Shown here: positions 52,305 to 60,784 of the stretch, piece after piece | How the letters are laid out: each line of letters starts with the position of its first letter | How positions within the stretch are numbered: position 1 is the stretch's first letter | From: an uncultured Clostridia bacterium | GTDB taxonomy: Bacteria > Bacillota > Clostridia > Christensenellales > Pumilibacteraceae | Direction of reading: 5' to 3' | DNA: 64,000 nucleotides | Assembly (NCBI GenBank): GCA_934270565.1 | Contig: CAKQPR010000008.1 | Coordinates: 17,152-81,151, forward strand | Program-made: the position numbers and the translations under genes | Notes under the pieces: model-generated | The model's database searches: none | The model's input: the letters and a program-made list of their open reading frames with translations, nothing else | What the model was told of the DNA's origin: nothing

Positions 52305-53195
52305 ATGACCCTTTTCGACGGCGTATGCGTAGCCATGGTCACTCCGTTCGACGGAGACGGACTTGACTGCGATTGTCTCGGGCGGCTCGTACAGAAATAC
52401 CTCGACGCAGGCGTAAGCGCGATCTGCGTGTGTGGTACTACCGGCGAGCCGAATACGATAACAACCGAAGAAAGGGTCTTTTTGTACTCTTTCGTCCGGA
52501 ACATGGTGAACAGAAGGATTCCCGTAATCGCGGGCGTGGGTTGCAACAGCACTTCGGGTACTATCAGATCCGCCGAACTCGCCGAAAAATCAGGCGTGGA
52601 CGGACTTCTGGTCGTTACGCCGTACTACAACCGTTGCACGCAGAAAGGTCTCGTTCTCCACTATCGCGAAGTATGCGCGGCGACAAAACTTCCCGTCATC
52701 GCATACAACGTGCCGTCACGCACGGGCGTGAATATGCTTGCCGCAACCGCCGCGGAGGTATCGCGTATCCCTAACCTTGTCGGCATAAAAGAAGCGAGCG
52801 GAAACGCCGTTCAGTTTCAGGATTACGTCAGACTTGCGGGCGAAAACGCCGCAATCTATTCGGGCGAGGACGCGCTCGACTATATGGGTCTCTGCTTCGG
52901 CTCACACGGTATAATTTCGGTGGCGGCGGGAGTTTTCCCCGAAGCGTTCGTGGAACTTCATAATCGTTTCAGAAACGAAGAAATCGGGAAAGCGAGAGAA
53001 ATTCAGAATTCGCTCGCCCGACTGATAAACGCGCTTTTTTGCGAAGTTAATCCTATTCCCGTAAAGCGCGCGCTGTCACTCCTCGGTTACGGCAACGGCA
53101 TTCCGAGACTGCCGCTTACTCCGCTCGACGAACGCTTTTTGCCCGAGCTCAAAGCGGCTTTAAGCGAGCTCGGAACATTGCCTCTTGATGAATAA
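52305..53195 (+). CDS. dapA: 4-hydroxy-tetrahydrodipicolinate synthase
   Basis: A 296-residue TIM-barrel aldolase of the DHDPS family. GTTGEPNTITTEE binds pyruvate. YNVPSRTGVN carries the catalytic Tyr, and VGIKEASGN the Schiff-base Lys at about residue 160. It condenses pyruvate with aspartate semialdehyde, the first step toward DAP and dipicolinate, the latter needed for spores. It follows asd by 75 bp. Confidence 0.95.
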   Translation: MTLFDGVCVAMVTPFDGDGLDCDCLGRLVQKYLDAGVSAICVCGTTGEPNTITTEERVFLYSFVRNMVNRRIPVIAGVGCNSTSGTIRSAELAEKSGVDGLLVVTPYYNRCTQKGLVLHYREVCAATKLPVIAYNVPSRTGVNMLAATAAEVSRIPNLVGIKEASGNAVQFQDYVRLAGENAAIYSGEDALDYMGLCFGSHGIISVAAGVFPEAFVELHNRFRNEEIGKAREIQNSLARLINALFCEVNPIPVKRALSLLGYGNGIPRLPLTPLDERFLPELKAALSELGTLPLDE

Positions 53196-53248
53196 TGTCG
53201 CAAAAAATTGCATACGTATATTAAAAAGAGCGACATCGGAGGAAAAAT

Positions 53249-53971
53249 ATGCGGATTTTTGTTTGCGGAATTTCGGGAAGAATGGGCACAACTTTATGTG
53301 CCGAAGCAATCGCTTGCGGACATACGATAGCGGGCGGCTTGGATATAAAACCGAGTATGTTTCCGACTTTCGGATCGTCCGATGAGGTTGACGCTGATTT
53401 CGACGTAATCATAGATTTTTCATCATCCGCCGCTTTTCCCGAAGTGATAAAACTGGCAGAAAGAAACCGCCGCCCCGCGGTGATCTGCACTACGGGGCTA
53501 AGCGAAAACGATCGAAACGCTATGCGCGAAATTTCACTCTTCTTACCTGTTTTTTATTCGGAAAACGTAAGTCTCGGAATAGGCGTCGTAACCGCGCTCG
53601 TCCGGCAGGCAGCGGTATCGCTCGGACAAAGTTTCGACGTAGAAATAACCGAAGCCCATCATCGCGGCAAGCTTGATTCGCCGTCGGGCACGGCAAAACT
53701 CATAGCGAACGAAATCCGCGAAGTCCGTCCGGAACTCTGCGTCGTTTTCAACAGAGACGGAAAAAGACAACAAAACGAAATCGGAATTACTTCGGTGCGC
53801 GGCGGAACGATATGCGGCGAACACGAAATAATTTACGCGGGAGACGACGAAGTTCTGACGATAAAGCATTCGGCTTATTCGCGAAAGGTTTTTGCGCAAG
53901 GGGCGTTGACAGCCGCAAAGTTCATATCCGATAAGAAAAGCGGTTTTTATACTCTCTCCGATCTTTTCTAA
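53249..53971 (+). CDS. dapB: 4-hydroxy-tetrahydrodipicolinate reductase
   Basis: A 240-residue NAD(P)H-dependent reductase. The Rossmann motif is GISGRMGTTL. The catalytic EAHHRGKLDSPSGTAK with His-His and Lys is present. ATG at 53249 has GGAGG 8 nt upstream. It supplies tetrahydrodipicolinate for DAP, lysine and spore dipicolinate. Last gene of the operon, closed by a strong terminator. Confidence 0.95.
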   Translation: MRIFVCGISGRMGTTLCAEAIACGHTIAGGLDIKPSMFPTFGSSDEVDADFDVIIDFSSSAAFPEVIKLAERNRRPAVICTTGLSENDRNAMREISLFLPVFYSENVSLGIGVVTALVRQAAVSLGQSFDVEITEAHHRGKLDSPSGTAKLIANEIREVRPELCVVFNRDGKRQQNEIGITSVRGGTICGEHEIIYAGDDEVLTIKHSAYSRKVFAQGALTAAKFISDKKSGFYTLSDLF

Positions 53972-53975
53972 TAGA

Positions 53976-54013
53976 AAAACGTACCCTGCGACTTGTCTCG
54001 ATCGGTACGTTTT
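53976..54013. terminator. Convergent terminator between dapB and the sensor kinase
   Basis: AAAACGTACC / GGTACGTTTT, an 18-nt loop and T-runs on both sides, lying between two converging operons. Confidence 0.8.
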
Positions 54014-54019
54014 CATATG

Positions 54020-55225
54020 TCATTTTAGCGGCAATTCGGTTTTGAATGTCGTTCCGTCGGCTGCTGTCGAAATGGCTTTGATACTGCCGCCGTGGAGCTC
54101 GACAATATTTTTCGCGATCGCAAGCCCGAGCCCGACTCCGTTCGACGTACGCGATTTTTCCGACCGATAAAACCTGTCGAAAATATGCGGCAGATCCTCG
54201 TCCGCTATAACCGAGCCTCGGTTATTCACCGTAAAAACGGCTTTATTCGCGTTTTTTGCAAACGTAACGAATACTTTCCCTCCGCTCGGCTCGTACTTTA
54301 TCGCGTTGTCTATCAGGATCATAAACAGCCTTGTAAGCATTTTATCGTTGCCGTTCAGCATTATTCCGCTTTCGACGTTGCCGTCCAGCGCAACGTTTTT
54401 TTCGTATGCAACCGCATCGAATTGAAGCAATACGCTGTCCGCAATCTTAGACGCGTCGATCGGTTTTTTCTCGATACCGCTTACGCTTTCACCCTGCGCG
54501 AGCGTAAGCATATCCTTGATTATATCCGTCATATGTCGAATTTCGTAATCGTTGCTTGCGATCCATTCGGTCTGATCGGGCGAAGCCGAGCCTTTGAGAA
54601 TCTTATTGTTAGCGGCTATAACCGAAAGCGGAGTTTTGAGCTCGTGACTCGCGTCGGCGATAAACCGCTTCTGCTCTTCGATCGAATTTTCGACGGGGCG
54701 AACGGCAACGGAAGAAACGTACAAGCTTATGAGGAATACTACCGCGATCGCCGCCGCGGCTCCGCCGAATGCAAACAGCAGAATATTTACCGTCCGCTTC
54801 GTCAGATAGTCGTTGTCCGCAACCGCAATCCGTATCGAAACGGGAGTGATTTCGGAAGAATACGCAAGATTCGATTTTTCTATTACTCCCGATTTTCTCG
54901 GCGAGGAAAGCACATATTCGATCGTCTCTTTTGCCGTGATTTCGTCTATATAGACTCCTGAAGTAAGCGTAACAATCGTATCGGTCGCGGCGTTATATTC
55001 GATAACGCAAATCGACGTCGGGGAAAAATTTTCGTCTCCCTTGCCGATTTCCGTACCGCCGTGATCGGGAGCAAAACGCGACACAGCCATTTCGAGCGAA
55101 CGTTCGAATTCGCGTTTCGTCTGCCCTATTGCAAGCCCAGCCATAACCGCGGCAAAGCAAATCACGACAATCCCTATGGCAAGCACGGTAAACGTAACGA
55201 TTTTGCGTTTAAGCTTCTTTATCAT
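54020..55225 (-). CDS. Sensor histidine kinase
   Basis: A 401-residue membrane histidine kinase. TM1 lies at about residues 10-32, an extracytoplasmic sensor of about 110 residues follows, and TM2 is at 145-170. The phospho-acceptor His is in DASHELKTPLSV. The ATPase domain has the N-box (MILIDNAIKY), F-box (IFDRFYRSEKS) and G2 (GVGLGLAIAKNIVELHGG). The start overlaps the response-regulator stop by 17 bp, so the two are translated together. The signal is unknown. Confidence 0.92.
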   Translation of the reverse strand: MIKKLKRKIVTFTVLAIGIVVICFAAVMAGLAIGQTKREFERSLEMAVSRFAPDHGGTEIGKGDENFSPTSICVIEYNAATDTIVTLTSGVYIDEITAKETIEYVLSSPRKSGVIEKSNLAYSSEITPVSIRIAVADNDYLTKRTVNILLFAFGGAAAAIAVVFLISLYVSSVAVRPVENSIEEQKRFIADASHELKTPLSVIAANNKILKGSASPDQTEWIASNDYEIRHMTDIIKDMLTLAQGESVSGIEKKPIDASKIADSVLLQFDAVAYEKNVALDGNVESGIMLNGNDKMLTRLFMILIDNAIKYEPSGGKVFVTFAKNANKAVFTVNNRGSVIADEDLPHIFDRFYRSEKSRTSNGVGLGLAIAKNIVELHGGSIKAISTAADGTTFKTELPLK

Positions 55226-55895
55226 CTTCCGCCTCGATTTTATACCCGACTTTCTGGTAATTCTTTATGGTAACGCCCGATCCGAGAAAAGCGATTTTCT
55301 TCCTTATAAACGACACATACGCTTTTACGTTGTTGTCGGTGGCGTCGCTGTCATAGCCCCAGACTTTATCTATAAGCGCATCAGTAGAAACAACCGCCCC
55401 GCGCGAAGCGAAAAACAATCTGAGAATTTCTTTTTCTTTAAAGTTAAGTTTTACGCTCTCTTCTCCGCGTTTAAGATCGCCCGAATCGGCGTCAAGCGTG
55501 AGATCTCCGAACGTCATTTCGTCCATAACGACAACGCCGCTACGCCGCGACAAAGCGTTTACTCTCGCGATAAGCTCGTCCGAATCGAACGGCTTAGTCA
55601 GATAATCGTCTGCGCCGAGGTTCAACCCCTTTACTTTATCCGAAGTCATTTGCTTTGCCGTAAGCATTATTATAGGAGTATTTACACCGTCGCGCCGAAG
55701 CGAAGAAAGAATTTCGAAGCCGTCCATATTAGGAAGCATTACGTCGAGAACTATAACGTCGTAATTCCCGCCGAGCGCGGTTTCGTAACCCTCTTTTCCG
55801 TCGAAAACGGCGTCGCAATCGATTTTTTGTTCCTTAAATAAAAATTTTACGGCTTTTGCCAGCTTTTTCTCGTCCTCGACCAACAAAACCTTCAT
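55209..55895 (-). CDS. OmpR/PhoB-family response regulator
   Basis: A 228-residue two-domain protein. The receiver begins VLLVEDEKKLAKAV, with the phospho-acceptor Asp in VIVLDVMLPNMDG and the conserved Lys in YLTKPFD. The winged-helix effector ends in YVSFIRKKIAF and GYKIEAE. ATG 55895 has GGAGG 8 nt upstream; the longer frame starts inside the promoter region. It likely binds the 11-bp-period direct repeats found in both flanking promoters. Confidence 0.93.
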   Translation of the reverse strand: MKVLLVEDEKKLAKAVKFLFKEQKIDCDAVFDGKEGYETALGGNYDVIVLDVMLPNMDGFEILSSLRRDGVNTPIIMLTAKQMTSDKVKGLNLGADDYLTKPFDSDELIARVNALSRRSGVVVMDEMTFGDLTLDADSGDLKRGEESVKLNFKEKEILRLFFASRGAVVSTDALIDKVWGYDSDATDNNVKAYVSFIRKKIAFLGSGVTIKNYQKVGYKIEAEDDKEA

Positions 55896-55944
55896 TTTTT
55901 TCGCCTCCGTAAGTCTCAGAACGTCAATTACCTCTGTTTTTATG

Positions 55945-55988
55945 ATTATATAATAACACAACACGGTTAAAAAGTCTTTAAAAATTCG
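55945..55988 (-). promoter_or_regulatory. Operator and promoter of the two-component operon
   Basis: On the minus strand two direct repeats, TTTTTAAAGAC and TTTTTAACCGT, follow with an 11-bp period. The second repeat's TTTTTAAC is followed after 10 bp by TATTAT. This is the same geometry as at 56039-56073 on the other strand, which suggests control by the same OmpR-type regulator. Confidence 0.55.
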
Positions 55989-56038
55989 TGCGATTTTGCC
56001 GAATTATTTTTTATTTTTTTCTTTTTGCTTTCGTTGTG

Positions 56039-56073
56039 TTTTTAAGAGTTTTTTAACAGCCGAGCGGTATAAT
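56039..56073 (+). promoter_or_regulatory. Operator and promoter of the Cthe_2159-type gene
   Basis: Direct repeats TTTTTAAGAGT and TTTTTAACAGC with an 11-bp period, then 10 bp and TATAAT. There is no consensus -35; the repeats occupy its place, as at activator-dependent OmpR-family promoters. Confidence 0.58.
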
Positions 56074-56101
56074 CGGGGCAAATAAAACGGAGGTAGAAAC
56101 A

Positions 56102-58048
56102 ATGAAAACCAAATTCGGCAAGAAATTTATACTACTTATAGTTTCGCTGATCGTGTGCTGTTGCCTCACTCTTACGGGGTGCGGAACGAGCGGTTCGCCG
56201 AGCGGCGGCGGGTTCGTAAACAACGGCGACAGTCTCGGTGGCGGCGGCACGGGTACCGTTCCGACCGAAGTTGACGTGAGCGAATCGGAAAGCGCGACTT
56301 CTTCCGCGGCAGTTTCCGATCTCGGCGATCTTGCGTCTAACGTCGATTACACGGGCGCGACCGCACTTTCCGCCGACGGAACAATAACCGCGGCAGGCAA
56401 TTATATCCTTAGCGGCGAATATCCTGACGGGATCACGATTGCGACTACGAAAAAAGATCAGACGGTTCATCTGTTCCTTAACGGCGCAACCGTATCCAAC
56501 GCCGCGGGGTCCGGCATAATCAAAAGCGAAAAGAAGGTCAACCTTATTATTACCGTAATCGACGGTACAACAAACTCAGTTGCTTCGAGCGCGGGCGCAA
56601 ACGCCGTTCACGTCAAAGGTACGCTTTCGATAAACGGTTCCGGCACGCTTAACGTGACGGCAGGCGGTGCGGACGCGAGCGCGATCAAAGTTTCAAAATC
56701 TTGCACGATCGTCGATGCTACCGTCAACGTTTCCTCGACGAAACACGGTATTTCAGCCGAAACAATCGTCGGCAAAGACAGTTCGATTACCGTTTCGTCG
56801 GCAGATAAAGACGGACTTCATGCCGAATGCGATTTCGACAATTCGGACGGCGAAACCTATGAATTTTCGCAAGACGTCGGCTACGTTTCACTCACGAACG
56901 TAAACTACGATTGCTCGGTTAATGGCGACGGAATTCAGGCAGATACGTTCGTTTATATCGACGGCGGACACTATAACGTTACGACTAACGGTGAATTCGT
57001 TTCCTACTCTGCCGAAAACCTCGCGACTTACGGGCTCGAAGCGGACGATTTCAGGTATATTAAAATCGGATCGACGTATAAGAAAATCGCAAGCGATGAA
57101 AACGGTTCGCTAAACAATCGTTACGCCCTCGTTCAAAGCACAAAAGGTATAAAAGTCGGCGAAATCGAGTACGACACCGACGGCGACGACAAAGACGACG
57201 CTACCGTTTCGGGCGATACGAATTACGCGATTCTGATCGAAAGCGGAACGTTTACGATCAATTCGACGGACGACGCGGTCCATTGCAACAGCGGAAACAC
57301 ATTTATAAACGGCGGTACGCTTACGATCGATACTTACGACGACGGCGTGACTTCCGATCTTATGACTAAAATTTCGGGCGGCACGCTTACCGTCAGATCG
57401 AGTTATGAGGGGATCGAGGGCGCTTACGTTACGATAAGCGGCGGCACGATCGACGTAACCTCTTCCGACGACGGCATCAACGCGGCAAGCGACGATAATT
57501 CGATCTCGGAATACATCGTAATTTCCGGCGGCGACGTTACCGTAAACGCTTCCGGCGACGGGCTCGATTCCAACGGAAGTATTCTGATTTCGGGCGGAAA
57601 CGCTGTTGTTCACGGTCCTACGAGCGGCGGTGACGGAGCGCTCGACGCCGATTCGGGAATAATCGTAACGGGCGGTACGCTATACGCCGCTTCTACGCTC
57701 GGAATGGTCGAAACTCCCTCGCAAAACTCCACGCAGAGCGTTATTTCCTACGCGCAAAATTCCGCTATATCGGGCGGCTCGGTTATTTCCGTAAAGGACG
57801 AGGCCGGAAACGTTATATTGAGCGTTACGGCGACTAAATCCTGTCAGTCGATAATTTTTAGCTCTTCTGCGTTTCAGAGCGGTAAAACCTATTATATTTT
57901 CGTCGATGACGAACAAACGACGTCCGCAACGATTTCCGGAATATTGACTTTCGTCGGTTCGGCGGGAAATCAAGGCGGCAATCAACATGGCGGACCGAAC
58001 GGAAACGGCGGCAATCGACCGAACGGAGACTTCGGCGGCAGAAGATAA
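56102..58048 (+). CDS. Cthe_2159-type carbohydrate-binding beta-helix lipoprotein
   Basis: A 648-residue surface lipoprotein. The signal peptide ends in lipobox LTGC at about residue 27. A low-complexity Gly/Ser linker follows. From residue 75 to about 620 it is built of short beta-rungs (INGSGTLNVTAGG, ISGGTIDVTSSDDGINAASDD, ISGGDVTVNASGDGLDSNG) that form a right-handed beta-helix like the polygalacturonate-binding protein Cthe_2159. The Asp-rich DDG turns fit calcium binding. The C-terminus is Gly/Asn-rich. It probably binds acidic polysaccharide at the wall. It is divergent from, and likely controlled by, the neighbouring two-component system. Confidence 0.83.
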   Translation: MKTKFGKKFILLIVSLIVCCCLTLTGCGTSGSPSGGGFVNNGDSLGGGGTGTVPTEVDVSESESATSSAAVSDLGDLASNVDYTGATALSADGTITAAGNYILSGEYPDGITIATTKKDQTVHLFLNGATVSNAAGSGIIKSEKKVNLIITVIDGTTNSVASSAGANAVHVKGTLSINGSGTLNVTAGGADASAIKVSKSCTIVDATVNVSSTKHGISAETIVGKDSSITVSSADKDGLHAECDFDNSDGETYEFSQDVGYVSLTNVNYDCSVNGDGIQADTFVYIDGGHYNVTTNGEFVSYSAENLATYGLEADDFRYIKIGSTYKKIASDENGSLNNRYALVQSTKGIKVGEIEYDTDGDDKDDATVSGDTNYAILIESGTFTINSTDDAVHCNSGNTFINGGTLTIDTYDDGVTSDLMTKISGGTLTVRSSYEGIEGAYVTISGGTIDVTSSDDGINAASDDNSISEYIVISGGDVTVNASGDGLDSNGSILISGGNAVVHGPTSGGDGALDADSGIIVTGGTLYAASTLGMVETPSQNSTQSVISYAQNSAISGGSVISVKDEAGNVILSVTATKSCQSIIFSSSAFQSGKTYYIFVDDEQTTSATISGILTFVGSAGNQGGNQHGGPNGNGGNRPNGDFGGRR

Positions 58049-58095
58049 TTTTATCAATCGGAAATTTTGTCTTATTATAGGTCTAATAGCGTACA

Positions 58096-58129
58096 AGAAA
58101 AGCGCGTTCCGTGGCGAACGCGCTTTTCT
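58096..58129. terminator. Terminator after the Cthe_2159-type gene
   Basis: A 14-bp perfect stem AGAAAAGCGCGTTC / GAACGCGCTTTTCT with a 6-nt loop, lying between converging genes. Confidence 0.85.
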
Positions 58130-58192
58130 CGCGATATTTTTCTTCCCGCACCCCGCCCGTATGAGGCGCGGACGCATTGAAGCTAATTAAAA

Positions 58193-58510
58193 TCAGCGGG
58201 CAACCGCCATTCCGTATCCTTCCAACACCACTCTGCGATACGAAGGACGCGCCGACGCGAGAAGCCTGCTTTCGGTGTGAAGGATCATATGATTTCCCGA
58301 GCGAATCGCCGCGTCGCATATTACGCGGTTGTCGTAAAGAACGCTCGCGATCGTCCAGTAGCCGAGACAACCGTCGGGCTGACTCGCGGAGAGTTTTCCT
58401 ATCTGCTCGCCGCCGATCAGGAACGCGCCGATACCACCGCGATCATCCGAGCGGACAATTACTACCTCGCCTGTTTTTACCTCTCTGAACAAATCTATGC
58501 AAACGTACAT
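58193..58510 (-). CDS. Small hypothetical protein divergent from a WYL regulator
   Basis: A 105-residue soluble protein. I do not recognise it. The ATG at 58510 has GGGAGG 7 nt upstream, which makes translation likely; a frame extending to 58549 lacks a ribosome site. The middle holds a glycine-rich strand-turn (GAFLIGGEQIGKL), and the C-terminus contains AIRSGNHMILHTESRLL. It shares an intergenic region of about 110 bp with the divergent WYL-domain regulator, so it is a candidate target of that regulator. Confidence 0.6.
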   Translation of the reverse strand: MYVCIDLFREVKTGEVVIVRSDDRGGIGAFLIGGEQIGKLSASQPDGCLGYWTIASVLYDNRVICDAAIRSGNHMILHTESRLLASARPSYRRVVLEGYGMAVAR

Positions 58511-58556
58511 TTGGGTGCCTCCCATCAAATTTTTTCTATATAATACCATTAAAAAG

Positions 58557-58585
58557 TTGACAACAGTATGTCATCTATATATAAT
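58557..58585 (+). promoter_or_regulatory. Consensus promoter of the WYL regulator with inverted repeat
   Basis: Perfect TTGACA, 17 bp, TATAAT. The -35 overlaps a TGACA-N6-TGTCA inverted repeat (58558-58573) that could be an operator for the regulator itself. Confidence 0.78.
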
Positions 58586-58619
58586 AAAAATAGAATTTTA
58601 TTTTTTTCGGAGGCTTAAT

Positions 58620-59549
58620 TTGAACAACGGAGTAATGTTCGGAATGATGCTCACACTTCTTCGCAACGAAAAAGTTACGAAGCGTTATCTTGCCGAAAAA
58701 TTCGAAATGAGCGAACGAACGGTTATACGTTATATGGACGAGCTTGCAGTAGCTGGCGTCCCTATTTATTCGATACGCGGAAAAAACGGCGGCTATGCCA
58801 TATCGTCCGAATATCAGTTCGACAAGACGTTTTTCACCGAAGCCGAAATGGCGAGGCTGATGACGTGTATAAAATCGATGGACGTTTACCACGACAGACT
58901 GAACAACTCTCTGCTCGACAAGCTCGGATATCTCAATAAGCGGCGAAACGACGAGAAATACCTGCTCGAAACGGACAACCTTATTATCGACGCGGGTCCT
59001 TGGAGCAATCCGACTTTGTACAGAAGCAAAATGGAAACGCTGCAACGTGCGATCGACAAGAGGAAAAGTATAAAAATTATGTACGTCGATCGCTACGAAG
59101 AACGCACTCATCGCCTGTTCGATCCTTACTATCGGATATTGAAAGAAGGCGTTTGGTATACATACGGCTGGTGTCATTATCGCAACGATTTCAGATTGTT
59201 CAAGCTTGCCCGCATTTCATCTCTGATCGAAACGGACGAAACGTTCACTCGGCGCGTTTGCGACGTTTATAAACATCTCGAAGGAAATTTCGAGGACGTC
59301 GAAACGGTCGATATCGAAATCGAATTTTCAAACACTATACTAGGCGATATCGAGGAGTGGCTCGGGCTCGAATCGATCGATGACAGCGGGCTGAAATACA
59401 GGGCTCGGGCAACCGTTTTCGGCGGCAGAATTCTGATAAACAAAATATTAAGCTTCGGTTCGGGCGTTAAAGTTTTGTCTCCCGCCCCGTTACGCGAAGA
59501 AGTTCTCGTCGAATGCAAGCGAATTTTACGAAACAGCGGCGTCGAATAA
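58620..59549 (+). CDS. WYL-domain transcriptional regulator
   Basis: A 309-residue protein. An N-terminal HTH-11-type winged helix (VTKRYLAEKFEMSERTVIRYMDELAVAGVPI) is followed by the WYL domain from about residue 140 (KRKSIKIMYVDR, GVWYTYGWCHYRNDFRLFKLARISSL) and a WCX-like C-terminus. WYL domains bind ligands such as nucleotides or nucleic acid fragments. The TTG at 58620 lies 6 nt after GGAGG and is the likely start; an ATG at 58635 is possible. No CRISPR, toxin or restriction system is near, so the targets may be local. Confidence 0.85.
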   Translation: MNNGVMFGMMLTLLRNEKVTKRYLAEKFEMSERTVIRYMDELAVAGVPIYSIRGKNGGYAISSEYQFDKTFFTEAEMARLMTCIKSMDVYHDRLNNSLLDKLGYLNKRRNDEKYLLETDNLIIDAGPWSNPTLYRSKMETLQRAIDKRKSIKIMYVDRYEERTHRLFDPYYRILKEGVWYTYGWCHYRNDFRLFKLARISSLIETDETFTRRVCDVYKHLEGNFEDVETVDIEIEFSNTILGDIEEWLGLESIDDSGLKYRARATVFGGRILINKILSFGSGVKVLSPAPLREEVLVECKRILRNSGVE

Positions 59550-59562
59550 ACTTAAAAAAACG

Positions 59563-59600
59563 TAAAGAGTGTTTGCATAGTACTTTGCAAACACTCTTTA
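59563..59600 (+). terminator. Terminator of the WYL regulator gene, containing an AGTACT palindrome
   Basis: TAAAGAGTGTTTGCA / TGCAAACACTCTTTA is a 15-bp perfect stem with an 8-nt loop (TAGTACTT). The apex holds TTGCATAGTACTTTGCAA, a near copy of the palindrome at 129-146. Confidence 0.85.
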
Positions 59601-59650
59601 TTTCTGACATATTACTATATTTTAGCTTGCAACTCAACAAAATTGCACAG

Positions 59651-59664
59651 ATAGTACTATGCAA
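59651..59664. repeat. Third AGTACT palindrome copy
   Basis: ATAGTACTATGCAA, identical over 14 bases to part of the palindrome at 129-146, next to the terminator of the polA operon. Confidence 0.5.
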
Positions 59665-59696
59665 AATACGGCAAAACTTATATTTTGCCGTATTTT
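59663..59696 (-). terminator. Terminator of the polA-coaE-transglycosylase operon, overlapping a stop codon
   Basis: AAAATACGGCAAAA / TTTTGCCGTATTTT with a 6-nt loop. The hairpin includes the last codons and stop of the lytic transglycosylase gene. Confidence 0.8.
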
Positions 59697-60271
59697 ATCG
59701 CGTAAAGTCTTCTCGCCCGCACAACGCGCTTTACATAATCGCGCGTTTCTTTGAAAGGCACGTTTTTTCCGCTCTCAATCCACTTTTTCGCGTTTCCCTC
59801 GCCCGCATTATACGCGATAAGTATATTTTCGCCGGTAAATTTACCACTCAGATATCTCAGATACTTACAACCTATGCGAATGTTATATTCGGGTTTTTTC
59901 AGATCGTTTTCGCTGTACCGCATTCCGTAAAGCGCGCAAACGTAATTTGCGGTATCTGGCATTATCTGCATAAGCCCCACCGCACCTTTGTTTGACACCG
60001 CATTTGCGTCATACCCGCTTTCCGTCGCGATTATGGCGGCAACAAGCACGGGATCAAGCGAGTTTTCGGCACTTTCCCTCTTAATGATTTCCTCATATTT
60101 CACGGGATAGCGCACGCCGAGAAAAAGCATAAAAAGCACGGAAAAGCATAAAATTACGGCGAAGAGAAGAAAAACAACCTTTTTAACCGCGCTTGCCTCC
60201 GCAGTAGTATTCGTAAACTTCTTTCGCCATTGCTTTAACCTCCGACAAATCGCCGTCGTTACATATAACAC
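59678..60271 (-). CDS. Membrane-anchored lytic transglycosylase (SLT domain)
   Basis: A protein of up to 197 residues. One membrane helix (KKVVFLLFAVILCFSVLFMLF) precedes an SLT domain with the catalytic Glu in IIATESGYDANAVSNKGAVGLMQI and the second motif AYNAGEGN. It cleaves peptidoglycan glycan strands outside the membrane. The 5' end overlaps coaE. The only listed start is a GTG at 60271 without a good ribosome site; GGAGG near 60195 has no in-frame ATG, GTG or TTG at proper distance. The true N-terminus is uncertain and could lie within the last 30 codons of coaE. Confidence 0.8.
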   Translation of the reverse strand: MLYVTTAICRRLKQWRKKFTNTTAEASAVKKVVFLLFAVILCFSVLFMLFLGVRYPVKYEEIIKRESAENSLDPVLVAAIIATESGYDANAVSNKGAVGLMQIMPDTANYVCALYGMRYSENDLKKPEYNIRIGCKYLRYLSGKFTGENILIAYNAGEGNAKKWIESGKNVPFKETRDYVKRVVRARRLYAIKYGKI

Positions 60272-60776
60272 GATCGGCTTTTTTCACTCTCTCACGCTCG
60301 CTCATCTGGTGAGACAAAATGCTTTTTGCAAGCTCTTCCGTAATATCAGTATTACGCGCCATAAGTCGTTTTATGCGTGTTTTTTCGTCGGCAGAAACTA
60401 CGATAACTTCATCGCAAAGCTTGTCGCACCCTGTTTCATACATGAGCGGAACGACCAGAAACACTGTTTCCTCACCCTCTCTTATTTTGCGTTTGAGTTC
60501 GCGGATAATAATCGGATGGGTTACGGAATTAAGTTTTTTTACGTTCCGAGATGAAGAAAATGCGATTTCGCGCAGCTTTGCCCTATTAAGAACATCACCG
60601 TCGAACGCTTCGGGAAACGCGGTTTTCAGCGCGTCGTTATACTCTTTCAATTCGCTCGCTTCGCGAGATACAACGTCGGCGTCGATTATTTTCGCACCGA
60701 GACGCTTAAGCTCGTCGCTGACGACCGTCTTTCCGCTCGCGATACCGCCGGTTATACCTATGACTTTATTGGCCAT
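60183..60776 (-). CDS. coaE: Dephospho-CoA kinase
   Basis: A 197-residue P-loop kinase, last step of coenzyme A synthesis. Walker A is GITGGIASGKTVV. Family motifs VTHPIIIREL and FLVVPLMYETG follow, then DEKTRIKRLMARN. ATG 60776 was chosen because it begins the conserved NKVIGITGG strand; TTG 60791 would overlap polA. It is 8 bp behind polA, the usual polA-coaE order. Confidence 0.93.
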   Translation of the reverse strand: MANKVIGITGGIASGKTVVSDELKRLGAKIIDADVVSREASELKEYNDALKTAFPEAFDGDVLNRAKLREIAFSSSRNVKKLNSVTHPIIIRELKRKIREGEETVFLVVPLMYETGCDKLCDEVIVVSADEKTRIKRLMARNTDITEELAKSILSHQMSERERVKKADRVICNDGDLSEVKAMAKEVYEYYCGGKRG

Positions 60777-60784
60777 ACCCCACC

